Positions 1 to 10,462 of a DNA stretch of 64,000 bases are shown here, one piece after another (position 1 is the first letter of the stretch; each line of letters begins with the position of its first letter). The DNA comes from Ulota crispa (taxonomy: Eukaryota; Streptophyta; Bryopsida; Orthotrichales; Orthotrichaceae). A program made the translations under genes and the position numbers. Location: contig OY987243.1 of the NCBI GenBank assembly GCA_963920765.1, positions 22,935,419 to 22,999,418 on the forward strand, read 5' to 3'. The notes below the pieces were generated by a model, which was not told where the DNA came from, searched no databases, and was given only the letters and a program-made list of their open reading frames with translations.

Positions 1-239
1 CCTCCCATGGCAAGCTGGATTTACCCACAACCTTGCACAGAAGCCAACATGCTTTTGGTGTTCAAATAATTGATATTATTAAATAAGACACAAAAATTAG
101 CTTTCCAATGATATTTGGATTAATGGAATTTTGTCATCACATAAACAACACCAAGATGGCAAGTTTGTTAATAATCCAAATATTGGACACTAGCACTCTT
201 ACAATATCAGAAGGCGGATGAAGACGAGAGGTGTAAATC

Positions 240-480
240 AAAACCATGCTGGTATTTGGGGGATTTTGAAACATAATTCATGTGAGCATAAAACAAGTCC
301 CATAATTGAGAGCTCATTCACACAACAAGAGGAAATTTTTCCCATAAGGAGTGAGCATAGAACAAAGAGAAGCTGCCCCGCTCCATGCGGTTTATATATC
401 CTTACAACAACCTTCTAGTTTTTAAATACTTTGAAGATTATAATCATGTGGGAGCAATTTTTAATCCCAAGAGTACTATA
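240..480. repeat. Dispersed repeat, second copy at about 9645-9860
   Basis: The two segments share, in the same order, a GAGAGCTCATTCACACAA-like block, a CCCATAAGG/CCCTGTAGG block, a TATATCCTTACAA/TATACTTATCCT block and a TTTGAAGATT-ATAATC/GTGATCCCATG block. Divergence is high, so this is an old repeat of unknown class. No terminal structure can be fixed. Confidence 0.5.
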
Positions 481-1895
481 GGTTGGGAGCAGATTCGGCA
501 GGTTTCTGCAGAATCAATTATTTTTTGAGAAAAATTCATTTAGACATCTAATTTCATAATTAAACAAGATTAGGTACTTTCAAAAAAAGTTGTTATTATT
601 TGGTATTCAACCAAATTTTTTAGTAGAGTTAAGCCGTCTTCTAAGTATCTTTGACTTTCTAAAATTAGTCCTTGGTATAAAACTTCCAGTAGATTGAGCC
701 CTCTTGGAATCAACCTTAATCTTCCATTGTTAATAAGCTTAATGACTATTATAATATTTGATACATGGGAAGGGTCCGGTTGGGGTATCACTTTTTGGAC
801 ACACTAATTAGGCTATTTTTGTTTAAAACCTCCAAAGTTTGTCTAATTTGTTCATTTTGATCAAGTAAAAAGACCCTAAAATGAAAAGAAAAAAAATCGT
901 GCACCTCAATGGAATCAAGATTTATATGTCTAAAGAATTTTTATTAAATTTATTAAATTTTTTGGATCCATTCATAGGTGTCAAAAAAATCCTGAATTTT
1001 GGGATTTGCAGGCATTATAGTGCACAATTTATTATATTTTTATTGATAAAATAAATTATTTTGTACTCTACACAATTAATTGTAGGTCATATTCAAAAAT
1101 GATATTAAAATAAAATTGTTTGATATTCCAAATGCTTGATTTTGGGGATTCTAGGTAAGTGTGACAAAGCTTATTTTTGCAACTAAAAAATCAAATAAAA
1201 TTACTTAAAAATCTTTGGTTGTAATCAAACTTTTTCTCTTGATACATTATAAGTGTACAAAACTAAAATCACATTTGTTGAAGTCTTACTTTATTCTAAT
1301 TAAAAACTGGATGTGTTTGACACACCAATACATAGTGAAATTGTAAGTTGGACAACTTTTTTGGGTACCCCAACCAGACACTTGTATTTCAATTTTTTGA
1401 TTTGTTTGACATTGGGCATTTTTGGGGAATAATTTATAGAATAATTAGACAAAAAAATTGGAAATTATTTTATGCGGAATATGCTACCAACCTATATTAT
1501 AAGATACATCTTACCATCCATCTCATACACCACATTGAATTAGGATCAAAATTAAATTCTCATATTTAACAAGAAATTGGAAATCTTAACCTCATGAGTT
1601 TCATATTTCCTCTTTTGGTGTGAATGTACCCTTAGGGGGTTAAGACAGCTAGTATCAAAATGAGGTGAAATTTCGGTAAAGTTGGTCCAAATTTTATTTG
1701 CTTGCATCCACAACCTCTTGTTGTCATTGCCACATGGCACATGGCACATGGCAATTGGAAGGAGGGGAATGGTAGAGAGTCATAATCCTTTCTTTCACTT
1801 TTCAAGTGAGTCATAAATTTCTAAGATTGGGTTGTCTTAATCAAGTTTGTCAAGGATGGCTAAAATGTAAATTTCATTAACAAAAATAAGGACTG

Positions 1896-2000
1896 TTTCA
1901 CAAAAAACAAATCACTAAATTTTAATTTTGTTGTGAAAAAACAAAGTTTCTATTTCACAAAAAACAAATCGGTAAATTTTAATTTTGTGAAAAAACAAAG
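1896..2000. repeat. Tandem duplication, period about 57 bp
   Basis: A unit beginning TTTCACAAAAAACAAATC occurs at 1896 and again at 1953. The second unit is a few bases shorter near its end. Non-coding. Confidence 0.75.
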
Positions 2001-2499
2001 GTACTATTTTGCATTGTAGTCTCCTTCCTAATAGATAGTTTAGAGAAGCAATGAAACCCAATATTTACAAAAAAAAAAGGACTGCGGTGTTTCTTTTTTT
2101 CTTGTTTTTAACCTACTTTTGTTGGCTCCATTTTTCTTGGAATATTAATTTCATTTTTGTCAACTTTAACGTTAGGTGTTTTGTACCTTAACCGGCTAAA
2201 CTGGTCATGAAGCAGTACATGTTATCTACTGGAGCCTCGGTACAAAACAACACTGAAAGTTGAATTAGTCCAGGTGGGTGTTATCTTCAGCCTGACAGAG
2301 ATCTGTGGGGGAGAAGGTACATCCCCATGGCCAGGCCTAAGTTAGTGCTTTACTGCCTGCAACCCCCTTTCAATTGCCAGCCTGCTCTGCAAAAGAGTAC
2401 TACGAATTGCCATTTTCCTTTCACCAAAACAAATGTCCTTTTAAGGTCATTGAGATTTTGACCTTCACCGGCAAAAAAAATCAGGTATTTTTCATTTTA

Positions 2500-2610
2500 A
2501 ACCGGTTTTTCTTGTGCAAGAACCGGATGTTGCATACATTTAATTAGATACTTTTGAAATTCTAGCCAATTTTGATCTCGTAGATTCAACTTCAACTTGT
2601 TATCTTGCCA
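2500..2610. repeat. Dispersed repeat, relative at about 4550-4690
   Basis: Both copies carry ACCGGATGTT(G/C)CA, then TTTTGGAAA/TTTTGAAAT-TCTAGCCAAT and a TTCAACTTNGTTA block. They are diverged and of unknown class. Confidence 0.45.
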
Positions 2611-2921
2611 CTTAACTGAATTGTTTTGTCATTTCATGTGGCTGACTTTCTATGTAATTTGTACATGCTACCAGTACGCTCTTAGCCTTAGGACATCTTG
2701 AGTTCAGCACCGCGGTGAGGGTACATGAACAATATAATAAAATTGGTCCTAGCGTAATGGGAGAAAATTGTCCTCAATGCGTCCAAAAAAATAACAAGAT
2801 TCTCATAGCCCTGGCAAAGGAGCGGTCTTATTCCAACATATAAAGAAAATTGCACAACCCAAAGAGCTAATCGCTATTAGTTTGTTTGATAAGTGCAACT
2901 AATTCTCAAACATATCCTTTT

Positions 2922-3155
2922 TTAACCCTTAAACAACCGAAAGACCCTTTGCAATCAGTACAATACAAGGTATTTTTCTTGTATTTGGAATGGATCCACA
3001 CCTCTACTACATTTAAGACCAACAAAGAAGCTGGAGATTAGATCAATGTGATTCTAGTGAGCTACTTGAGATCCCAAATTAAAGTTTCTTATTGGTAACA
3101 AATGACAATTATACGTCAACTTATATACTGTTTCCTATGGTCGTTTAAGGGTTAA
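2922..3155 (+). mobile_element. piggyBac-type MITE, family A copy 1
   Basis: This 234-bp element is bounded by TTAA on both sides. The left end reads TTAACCCTTAAACAACCGAA and the right end, on the other strand, TTAACCCTTAAACGACCATAGG. The interior has no ORF. It contains the family-A core (TTTTCTTGTATTTGGAAT, then GATCCCAAATTAAA) that is also seen at 6293-6519, 6516-6757 and 8690-8916. TTAA duplication with CCC-initial inverted termini is the known signature of the piggyBac superfamily. The element itself is non-autonomous. Confidence 0.72.
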
Positions 3156-4967
3156 TGCTTCCATCTGTGTTGGAATCAACCTCCCCAACCGCGTGCTCCC
3201 ACATCCCTGATAGTTGTAAAAGCCAATTGCATGTTAGGACCGCAGACTCCTCTGCGAGGGTACTATAAGAATTACACATGTAACAAAGTCCTCCTTTTGC
3301 AGTTTTCAAGGCTCTTACTTTTGCCTCAACTCCTCTGTTTCCAAGGCTCTTACTTGTGTCTCAACTGAGTACACCCCAAAAGGTAAAGACAAGGCCCATA
3401 TCTGAAGGTGTTATACAAAATCTGACAAAGCAACCAATTGAGGAAAGATCAGGAAAAGGAGGATTAAGATTTGGAGAGATGGAGAAAGACCGTCTTCATT
3501 TGTCCTGACTCTAGTAGATATGCTCTGGTAATAATCTGTGCATAAATTGGATTTTCTTACTCATGCTTTCAAGCAAATTTCTCATAGAATTTTTTTGTCC
3601 TTGTTACAAAGCTTTGCTTTTTAGTTTTGTGCCACGTCCTTGCTTAAGTCAGTCGTACCGTATGGCAAAAACAACTCTCCTTGCTTGCTGGTGCTTGTAC
3701 TCTCTTTTTCTTTGACAATGAATTCTTCCTTTGGAGTCCTTGCCTAATGGACTGAATGCGAAAAGGGGCATATCCATGGCACAACCCCCGTTCAAATGAT
3801 TTCATCACTTTTGTTTTCAATGTATTTTCCTTTCACCCCCCGCCCCCCCCCCCCCCCCGGAAAGAAAAACGTTGACAGTAAAATCAAGGTAAAGGAAAAA
3901 TAATGACAAAATTCAATGTCCAATGGTTGTGGAGGTTTTTGTTAGGTTGCGCAATGCCTTTAGGGCATCCTTCCATGTGAGGGGGGGTGGGGATGGAGCT
4001 CACTAATAATCAGTCGGATGGGATTTTAGAAAAATCAAAATTTTCATTTGATTGATTATTGGTGAGCTATAGTGAGTTTCAATGGCCACTCCCCTCACAT
4101 GGAAGGAGGTCCTATATCCTGTCCCCCCTCCAAGTATCCATGTTTTAATGAATTTAAAATCTGAATTTGCAATTCCACTCTATGTTCTAATTTATTGATT
4201 TTCATTCAAATAAAAATACTTGTGTAGTAGCATTTTCTAGAAGTTTTGGTGCCAAAAAAAAAGGGGAACTTTGCTTCAAGAGTTAACTTCAACAAAAATA
4301 GATACCCAACTTGAGAGCCATATTTCAACTTTTTTTTCTTTGCAAAACAAATTTAATATGTGTTGTTTAAGCTATTCTAACTGTTATTTGGTAGAATTAG
4401 TAAGATCTTGAACAGACAAATTCTTGAATTCACTCTAACTCAAAAAGTAAAAGTGAGACTCAAATTTTCTAAGGAGGGAACGTATCTCTTATAGTCAGCT
4501 AGATTTGGGGAGAAATTTAGCTTCGCCAGCTAATATCTATCGTTTGCCATTTTCAACCAATTTATCTCTGGCATGCACCGGATGTTCCACACGTTTATAT
4601 TGCAATATACTAGAGTAAGTTCTTTTGGAAAAATCTAGCCAATATTTCATCTTACAGTTTCCGATTTCAACCTAGTTACAACGTTGATTCCCAGCGTTTG
4701 CCTTATGGACTATAGAATGGGGTAATGAGCAGGGAGATCCAAAAAACAACAGAAAGCTAGTGAAATGAAATGTCAAAAAACCTGTAGAAATTTGATATAA
4801 TCAGATAAAAATTGGCTGAGTTTTAGGGATAACTACTTGAAGTATAAGTATTTATGCAATATTTCATACATGCATAAAAAAAAACTAACTGAAAGTAGGA
4901 AATGTAGTATCTTTACCAAGGATGTTCAAAATCTCCCTACCTCATTCGATGGGCTAGGGTGAACTAA
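3156..4967. other. Intergenic DNA, no gene recognised
   Basis: No coding region is supported. The stretch holds a cytosine homopolymer run at about 3839-3858 (an assembly-risk site), a small inverted-repeat element at 3963-4112, and a diverged repeat near 4550-4690 (listed with its partner at 2500). Confidence 0.6.
3963..4112. mobile_element. Small MITE, about 150 bp, TA-flanked
   Basis: The inverted termini GGGCATCCTTCCATGTGAG and GGACCTCCTTCCATGTGAG face each other over 150 bp. TA lies immediately outside both ends, which fits a TA target duplication (mariner/Stowaway-like), although a Harbinger relative is possible because of the GGGCATCC end. There is no ORF. Confidence 0.5.
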
Positions 4968-5292
4968 GGTAAGAGGCTCATAAACCGACCATCTAAGAGC
5001 TGAAACTGAATTTTGGGAGGTGGAACTTCTTGAAATATTTTTCAGTAAATTTTTCTTGAAAAACAAGAGGAATTGGCATTTAACTCAAGTTATTTTGTAT
5101 TTTTTAGAGCAATGTGGAATTAGTTATGACATTTTGAAGTGGAAAGGTCATAGGGCTCTAAAATGGATCACTTCCTCAAATGTATGTCCATTGTACATTT
5201 TTGAAAGGCTATGAATAAGAGCATGTATTGGTAGAGTTCATTTGGGGAGGTGAGTGGTATTACTGCCCTAATAGAGTTTGAGCCTCTTACTT
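4968..5292. mobile_element. MITE family C copy 1 (GGTAAGAGGCTCA ends)
   Basis: An approximately 325-bp element whose left end GGTAAGAGGCTCATAAA is mirrored by GAGCCTCTTAC at the right. Its interior (GAGCTGAAACTGAATTTTGG, then GGAATTAGTTATGA) recurs at 7323-7646 and, more diverged, at 48641. Superfamily is not assigned because no clear target duplication is visible. Confidence 0.6.
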
Positions 5293-5358
5293 TAACCCCC
5301 TCCTTGCCCACTTGGATGAACGGGGCATAACCAAACGCTTGGTCAACTCCTTTAACCC

Positions 5359-6296
5359 TTAATCCCTAAGCGCCCATGCCGTTTTCACCAAAATCAAGGT
5401 TTCTAGAGACAAATAACTTTGATACATTGTATCTTAGTCAATTAGATGATCCACAAAAAGTGACCATTGAAAATAGTAGAACACCTATTTAGAAAATGGC
5501 TTACAAATTTTGCGAAGAGTTGACTCCGAGAGATGGGAGATTACACTAGAATAAAACTAGAAGAAGATATGTTAAAGTCAACATAACCAACTTGATAATG
5601 TTTTGTTCCTAACGCAAAATTTTGCATTGGAAATGCAAAATTTTGCGTTAGGAACAAAACATTATCAAGTTGGTTATGTTGACTTTGACGTATCTTCTTC
5701 TAGTTTCTTCTAGTATTATAACATTTGATCAAACAACATGTGATGGCAAAATCCCATTTTTGGGTAGGTAGTTGCTATTTGATAATTTTTACAAAATTCT
5801 ACAAGCCCCTAATTCATCTCAAATTTTGTGAGCAACAAGATTAGATGTGAATGCACACACTTGTAAATTATTGAAGATTGCACTTCTTTTTTTGTCAAGT
5901 TATTAGTGCTTCAAACCACTATTGCGCAAAAAACAATGACTAGCACAGTTAGTGACAATTGCCATAATAAGGGTCTAGAACATGCTTGAACCCTTGACAA
6001 CAAATTTCCCACTACCACAAAGCTTACACAAGGAAGCTTGTAAGGAATATTGATAGGTTGAAGCTTGAAAAACGCTGCTTGCTACCACGCCCTGTATGGT
6101 GTTTCACCCAATCAAATCTCTTGCAGCACTTGTACAACCTTTGACTTCCCTTGCCATTACTCCAATGGCATGGACAACTTAAGTGCCTTCATAATTGTAG
6201 TTTATAGCAAGATTAAGAAATTAGATCCAGTGCCTCAAACACACCTTTGAAATCATCAGCAACCAAAATCTAGTTGCTGGGGCGCTTAGGGGTTAA
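5359..6296. mobile_element. piggyBac-type MITE, family B copy 1
   Basis: The left end is TTAATCCCTAAGCGCCCATG, or four bases further out if the preceding TTAACCC is counted. The right end on the other strand is TTAACCCCTAAGCGCCCCAG. Length is about 940 bp with no ORF. It contains a near-perfect palindrome at 5557-5702. Its right TTAA is shared with the left end of the next element (6293-6519). Confidence 0.65.
5557..5702. repeat. Near-perfect palindrome (hairpin) inside family B element
   Basis: Two arms of roughly 70 bp (from ACTAGAAGAAGATA to GCAAAATTTTGCATT and back) are inverted copies with a centre of only a few bases near 5629. I see only a few mismatches, all near the outer ends, which suggests a recent origin or gene-conversion upkeep. 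The RNA would be a long double-stranded stem. Confidence 0.85.
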
Positions 6297-6519
6297 ATGA
6301 CCATAGGGCATAGTATATGCATTGCTGTATAATTGGCATTTGCTATCAATAAGAAGTTTTGATTTGGTATCTCAAGTAGATCACTAGAATTGCTTTTATC
6401 CATTCTCCGGTTTCTTTGTTGATCTCAAATGTAGTAAAGGTGTGAATCTATTCCAAATACAAGGAAAACACCTCGTATTGTACCGGTTAGAGCAGCACGC
6501 TCAGGCATTTAGGGGCTAA
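6293..6519 (-). mobile_element. piggyBac-type MITE, family A copy 2 (reverse)
   Basis: This is family A in reverse orientation. It begins TTAAATGACCATAGGG at the TTAA that ends the previous element and ends CATTTAGGGG-CTAA, a one-base variant of TTAA. The next element begins in the same CTAA, so two family-A copies sit head to head across one shared tetranucleotide. Confidence 0.68.
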
Positions 6520-6757
6520 CCCTTAAACGTCTGAGCTGCCCGTAGTAAGGAGTACAATACTATGTTTTTTTCTTGTGTATGGAATGCATCCACATCTTTA
6601 CTATATTTGAGATCAACAAAGAAGTTAGAATATAGATCAATGCACTTCTAGTGAGGTAGTCAAGATCCCAAATTGATTTTATTTGTAGCAATTAAATGCC
6701 AATTATACAACAGCGTACATACAATGTCTTATGGTTGCTTGGTTGTTTAAGGGTTAA
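6516..6757 (+). mobile_element. piggyBac-type MITE, family A copy 3
   Basis: The element starts CTAACCCTTAAACG and ends GTTTAAGGGTTAA (TTAA at 6754-6757). The core matches copies 1, 2 and 4. It is the third member of a 1.4-kb run of abutting TTAA-type elements. No ORF. Confidence 0.68.
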
Positions 6758-6890
6758 GAGTTTGTGGTGTCAAGGTGAAAAAGCTCTATTTTTCACATTT
6801 CAAAAGTTGTGAGAATTTGGAAATTCACCATCATGAAATTGAATTTGGAAATTCTGACTTCTCATTTGGATTTAGAGACTACTTTAATCT

Positions 6891-7200
6891 ATATTGAATA
6901 TTGCATTTAGGTTGCCTTGACAATTAGGTTGCCTTAACTTGGTAAGTTACCTCATGATTCATCACTTGGCCACTTGGAGGCGCATGTAACTCTCTAAACA
7001 TTTGGATTTCACATGGTTTACAACTTGGACGCTGCTAATTTGTTTTTCCGCAACTTCATTGTTGCTGCTAGGTCTGCCAAACCCTCTAAAAAAATTATTG
7101 CAATAAATTTTGATGAAATTCTTTGTAGCAATAGTAAATATTTGTATAGTGTAAAATGTCAAGAAATTAGTGTGGGACAACCTAAACGCAATATTTAGTG
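6891..7200. mobile_element. MITE family I copy 1 (CACTAAATATTGC ends)
   Basis: This 310-bp element has inverted termini ATTGCATTTAGGTTGCC at the left and GCAATATTTAGTG at the right. It shares its interior with 21044-21365 and 32169-32490. The outermost bases in the best-kept ends are CACTA/TAGTG, suggesting the CACTA (CMC) superfamily, but no 3-bp duplication is convincing. The short open frames on both strands inside it are incidental. Confidence 0.6.
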
Positions 7201-7322
7201 TAAAACCATGAAGGACAGTATTACTGAGCAATCCCAAAATAGGAGTTAAATTATTACTTTTACCTTGTTTATAAATATGCAAAACTTTTCCACGCTAGCC
7301 TCAAAACATGGATGTGCAATAA

Positions 7323-7646
7323 GGTAGGAGGCTCATAAATGGAGCATCTAAGGGCTGAAACTGAATTTTGGGTAGGTGAAACTCCTTAAAATGAATTTTA
7401 GTAAAGTTTCCTAGAAAGACAAGAAGAATTGGCATCTAACCCAAGCTATTTCATATTTTTTAAAACTTTGTGGAATTAGTTATGAATATTTAAAGTGGAA
7501 AGCCCATAGGGATTCTAAAATGGAGAACCTTCTCAAATATACATGACATATACATTATTAAAAGGTTATGAAAAACAACATATACTAAAAATGCATTTGA
7601 GAAGGTGCTCCATTTTAGAGCCTGCTCCTAATTAGAGCCTCTTACC
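7323..7646. mobile_element. MITE family C copy 2
   Basis: The left end GGTAGGAGGCTCATAAAT and the right end GAGCCTCTTACC form inverted termini, with the same interior order as 4968-5292. Near the right side a CTCCATTTTAGAGCC block mirrors a block in the left half. Non-coding. Confidence 0.62.
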
Positions 7647-8247
7647 TTAGACAGAGCCTTGCTATCCCATTCATCCAGGTAGAGGGGGTGGGCCAATGAG
7701 GGGGTCAGTTCACCCCGGCCTCATTCAATGGGGGTCATAAACAGCATTGAGTCAGGCACCGTGGGTCATACAGAGGGGTCCTTTCGCCTTTGTCCTCAAA
7801 GGGGGTCAAAGGGAATTCCTCCTGCCTGGCCCTGGCCTAGCCTGTTATTTTTTAAATAACTGCAGGCCAGGGAATGAAAAAATACCATAACGTCTGATCC
7901 AAGTGTCTGATCCTGCGGTCAGACTTGGAGATTTGGAGATCAAGTTGACCAGACAACCAGCCCCGGTCAAAGTAGAAAATTGCCTGTAACTTGGTGAACT
8001 TTGCATTCCAGCTTTTGTCATAAAAGCTTGAATTGTTTCAGTGAGTGACTGGGTCTTGCAGGACTGCTGCACCCTCTCAGAGCTGAAGCAAAAGCCCATT
8101 CATATGAGCATCCCAGATTCCCAGTTACCAGAAGTAACTCCATGCCCATTTTATTCCCTCCTGGAAGTAGAGTGGTGTGGTGGCCATCAAAACTTGGGGG
8201 CTATTTGAATCCAAACTTCAGGCCATACTGTCTTGACCACGGTCTCA

Positions 8248-8460
8248 AAAAGACACGTCACAAAAAAATGATCACAAAAAACATGGTCACAAAAAATATG
8301 ATCACAAAAAAACATGATCACAAAAAACATAATCTCCAATAGGGTTTCAAAAAACACTGTCACAGAAAATACAGTCCCGACAAACAGTCTCAAAGAACAT
8401 TGTCTTGAACATGGTCATAAACATGGACTCTAAAAACATGGTCTCAAACTTGGCTTGTAG
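8248..8460. repeat. Degenerate minisatellite, unit about 16-17 bp
   Basis: A unit of the form ACATGGTCACAAAAA (variants ATGATCACAAAAAAC, CATGGTCTCAAAC) recurs about a dozen times and becomes irregular to the right. It is open on both strands purely because the unit lacks stops in some frames. Spacing is too short and the units too irregular for CRISPR. Confidence 0.7.
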
Positions 8461-8518
8461 CACTCATTGTTTTAGTAGTGTAACATGAACCATAATTTAT
8501 TTTATGTCTCAAGGTCTT

Positions 8519-8641
8519 GAGGTCAAAAAGACGTTGAGGTCAAAAAGAAGTTGAGGTCATAACCATTAGGGTATGTCACCCCAACTGTGGTCAAAAAGAA
8601 GTTGAGGTCATAACCATTAGGGTATGTTCACCCCCAACTGT
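8519..8641. repeat. Compound tandem duplication (17-bp and about 57-bp periods)
   Basis: GAGGTCAAAAAGAAGTT-like units repeat at 17 bp. A larger unit that includes CATAACCATTAGGGTATG and CCCCAACTGTG is then duplicated once. Confidence 0.75.
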
Positions 8642-8689
8642 GATGAAAACGTAAGGTGCAAAACACAACCTTGCGCGTTCAAAAGGAGT

Positions 8690-8916
8690 TTAACCCTTAA
8701 AGGACGGAGTGTGCTGCTGCGACCAGTAGAATACAAGGTGTTTTTCTTGTATTTGGAATAGATTCACACCTTTACTGCATTTGAGATCAATAAAGAAGTT
8801 GGAGAATAAATCAAAGCGGTTCTAGTGAACTACTTGAGATCCCAAATTAAAACTTCTTATTGGTAGCAAATACCAATTATACGGCAGCGCATATACTACG
8901 CCCTATTGTCCCTTAA
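8690..8916 (+). mobile_element. piggyBac-type MITE, family A copy 4, right end clipped
   Basis: The left end TTAACCCTTAAAGGACGG and the full family-A core are present. The right terminus stops at CCTATTGTCCC-TTAA and lacks the GTTTAAGGG seen in copy 1. Its last TTAA is the first TTAA of the foldback element that follows, so the clipping probably relates to that insertion. Confidence 0.6.
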
Positions 8917-9638
8917 CCCCTAAAGGACCAAGTGTCCCCTCGGGGGACAAATGGGATTTTGGGCAGGTACTCACAACTAAACTACTTTGTATGATTTTCT
9001 AGATTTTTCACGGAAGATGGGGAATTCAAAGATCTATGTGGGCATCTAATTTTTTCCTCATTCCGACATTTATTGAAGAAGTTAAAAATGAATTTCTAGA
9101 AATAAGTTGAGATCAGGCAACCCAAATTATTCTTTAAAAATTGAGTTTAAAAAAAATAAAAATATGAAATAGGTTCTTTAGACTTATATATAGATGGGGA
9201 GCTTTGAATCATTCACTTTTGATTGATGAGATGAAAGTTATGAGAAGTTTTTGTTTGTGGGTAGGTGTGATTTTGACAAAAACCATACCTACCTGCAAAC
9301 AAAAACTTCTCATAACTTTCATCTCATTAATCAAAAGTGAATGATTCAAAGCTCCCCATCTATATATAAGTCTAAAGAACCTATTTCATATTTTTATTTT
9401 TTTTAAACTCAATTTTTAAAGAATAATTTGGGTTGCCTGATCTCAACTTATTTCTAGAAATTCATTTTTAACTTCTTCAATAAATGTCGGAATGAGGAAA
9501 AAATTAGATGCCCACATAGATCTTTGAATTCCCCATCTTCCGTGAAAAATCTAGAAAATCATACAAAGTAGTTTAGTTGTGAGTACATGCCCAAAATTCC
9601 ATTTATCCCCGAGGGGACAATGGTCCTTTCAGGGTTAA
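8913..9638. mobile_element. piggyBac-type foldback element (family D derivative)
   Basis: This 726-bp element is bounded by TTAA. The two halves are inverted copies of each other with about 355-bp arms and a short centre near 9275. Each arm corresponds to one end of the full-length family D elements (24972-25910, 35808-36757, 19304-20249), starting TTAACCCCTAAAGGACC and CCCCTCGGGGGACAA. It is therefore a head-to-head derivative that lost the other terminus. The arms differ at few positions. Confidence 0.75.
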
Positions 9639-10145
9639 GGATTAAATATGAACCATGGGACAATAAAAATGCCTCCCATAGTTGAGAACTCATTCACACA
9701 AAACGGGGAAAGATATCCCTGTAGGTATCGGCATGGCACAAGAAGATCCCACCATCTTTATGGTGTATACTTATCCTCAATTTCCCCTTCGAACATCTAA
9801 AGGTTTTGAAGATTTGAAGATTGTGATCCCATGAAAGAAAATATAATTCTCCCAAGTTTAAGATACAACTCTTTCAGTAATGTCATATACCACGTTGGAT
9901 AAGGGTTGTAATTAGCCCCTTGGTGCAAACACTCGATGAGAGTTTGAAATCTTAGTCGTAAGAGTTTTGTGCTTACTTGTTTTATGTGAACATATCTTTA
10001 AGGGATTTTTAAGTTGGGTACATTTGGAAGCTAAATTTGTTTTTCCGTTGGCCTCAATTTGTCAAGATTTTTTTTCTTGGCTGTTTTAAAGTTTTTTGGG
10101 GAGTTTTTATGTGCACATCCAGAGTTTGATCGAGAGTTTGATATA
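9639..10145. other. Intergenic DNA with a diverged repeat copy
   Basis: 9645-9860 resembles 240-480. The remainder (to 10145) shows no feature I can support. Confidence 0.5.
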
Positions 10146-10455
10146 TGCATACGGGGGATATTCACCATTAGTTGAATTTGAAAGTTTTGAATTTAGATAT
10201 GGATTTAGAGTCCTTTAGTCTAAAATCATAAAGGAGGTTACAATTAAATAACACGTAGTGGAAAAGCTTAATTTTTTATTATAAACAAGGGTAAAAGTAA
10301 TAATTTTCCCTCAACTAAGCTTTTTGGGACATTGTTCAACTGTAACCTCCTTTGTGGTTCTAGACTAAATCAAGGTCTTTCAATCCAAATCTGAATTCAA
10401 AATCTTCAAATTCATCTTTTTGATAGTAAATGTCTAAAATGTAATCCCCCATGCC
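10146..10455. mobile_element. Foldback element, about 310 bp
   Basis: GCATACGGGGGAT at the left pairs with ATCCCCCATGC at the right. Between them the order TTGAATTTAGATATGGATTT, then AAGGAGGTTAC, is mirrored by GTAACCTCCTTTG, then AAATCTGAATTCAAAATC. The arms are diverged. Its right end lies almost against the next hairpin element. No ORF. Confidence 0.6.
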
Positions 10456-10462
10456 CCCCTCA

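Larger units (their letters stand above)
1..2921. other. AT-rich intergenic DNA, no gene recognised
   Basis: Only short, unrecognisable open frames occur here, with no domain motif and no splice pattern. The stretch contains one copy of a dispersed repeat (about 240-480) and a short tandem duplication (1896-2000), listed separately. 2200-2400 is less AT-rich than its surroundings but shows no coding signal that I can defend. Confidence 0.6.
7650..8690. other. Intergenic DNA with simple tandem repeats
   Basis: 7680-8150 is less AT-rich than its surroundings but gives only short open frames on either strand, none recognisable. The rest is taken up by two tandem-repeat tracts listed separately. 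Confidence 0.55.

Noticed and set aside
7013-7282. 61- and 106-aa frames within a MITE
   Set aside because: Both strands are open by chance inside family I copy 1, and the other copies do not keep the frames.
8248-8460. CRISPR-like spaced repeats
   Set aside because: Units and spacing are too short and irregular, and the genome is eukaryotic.
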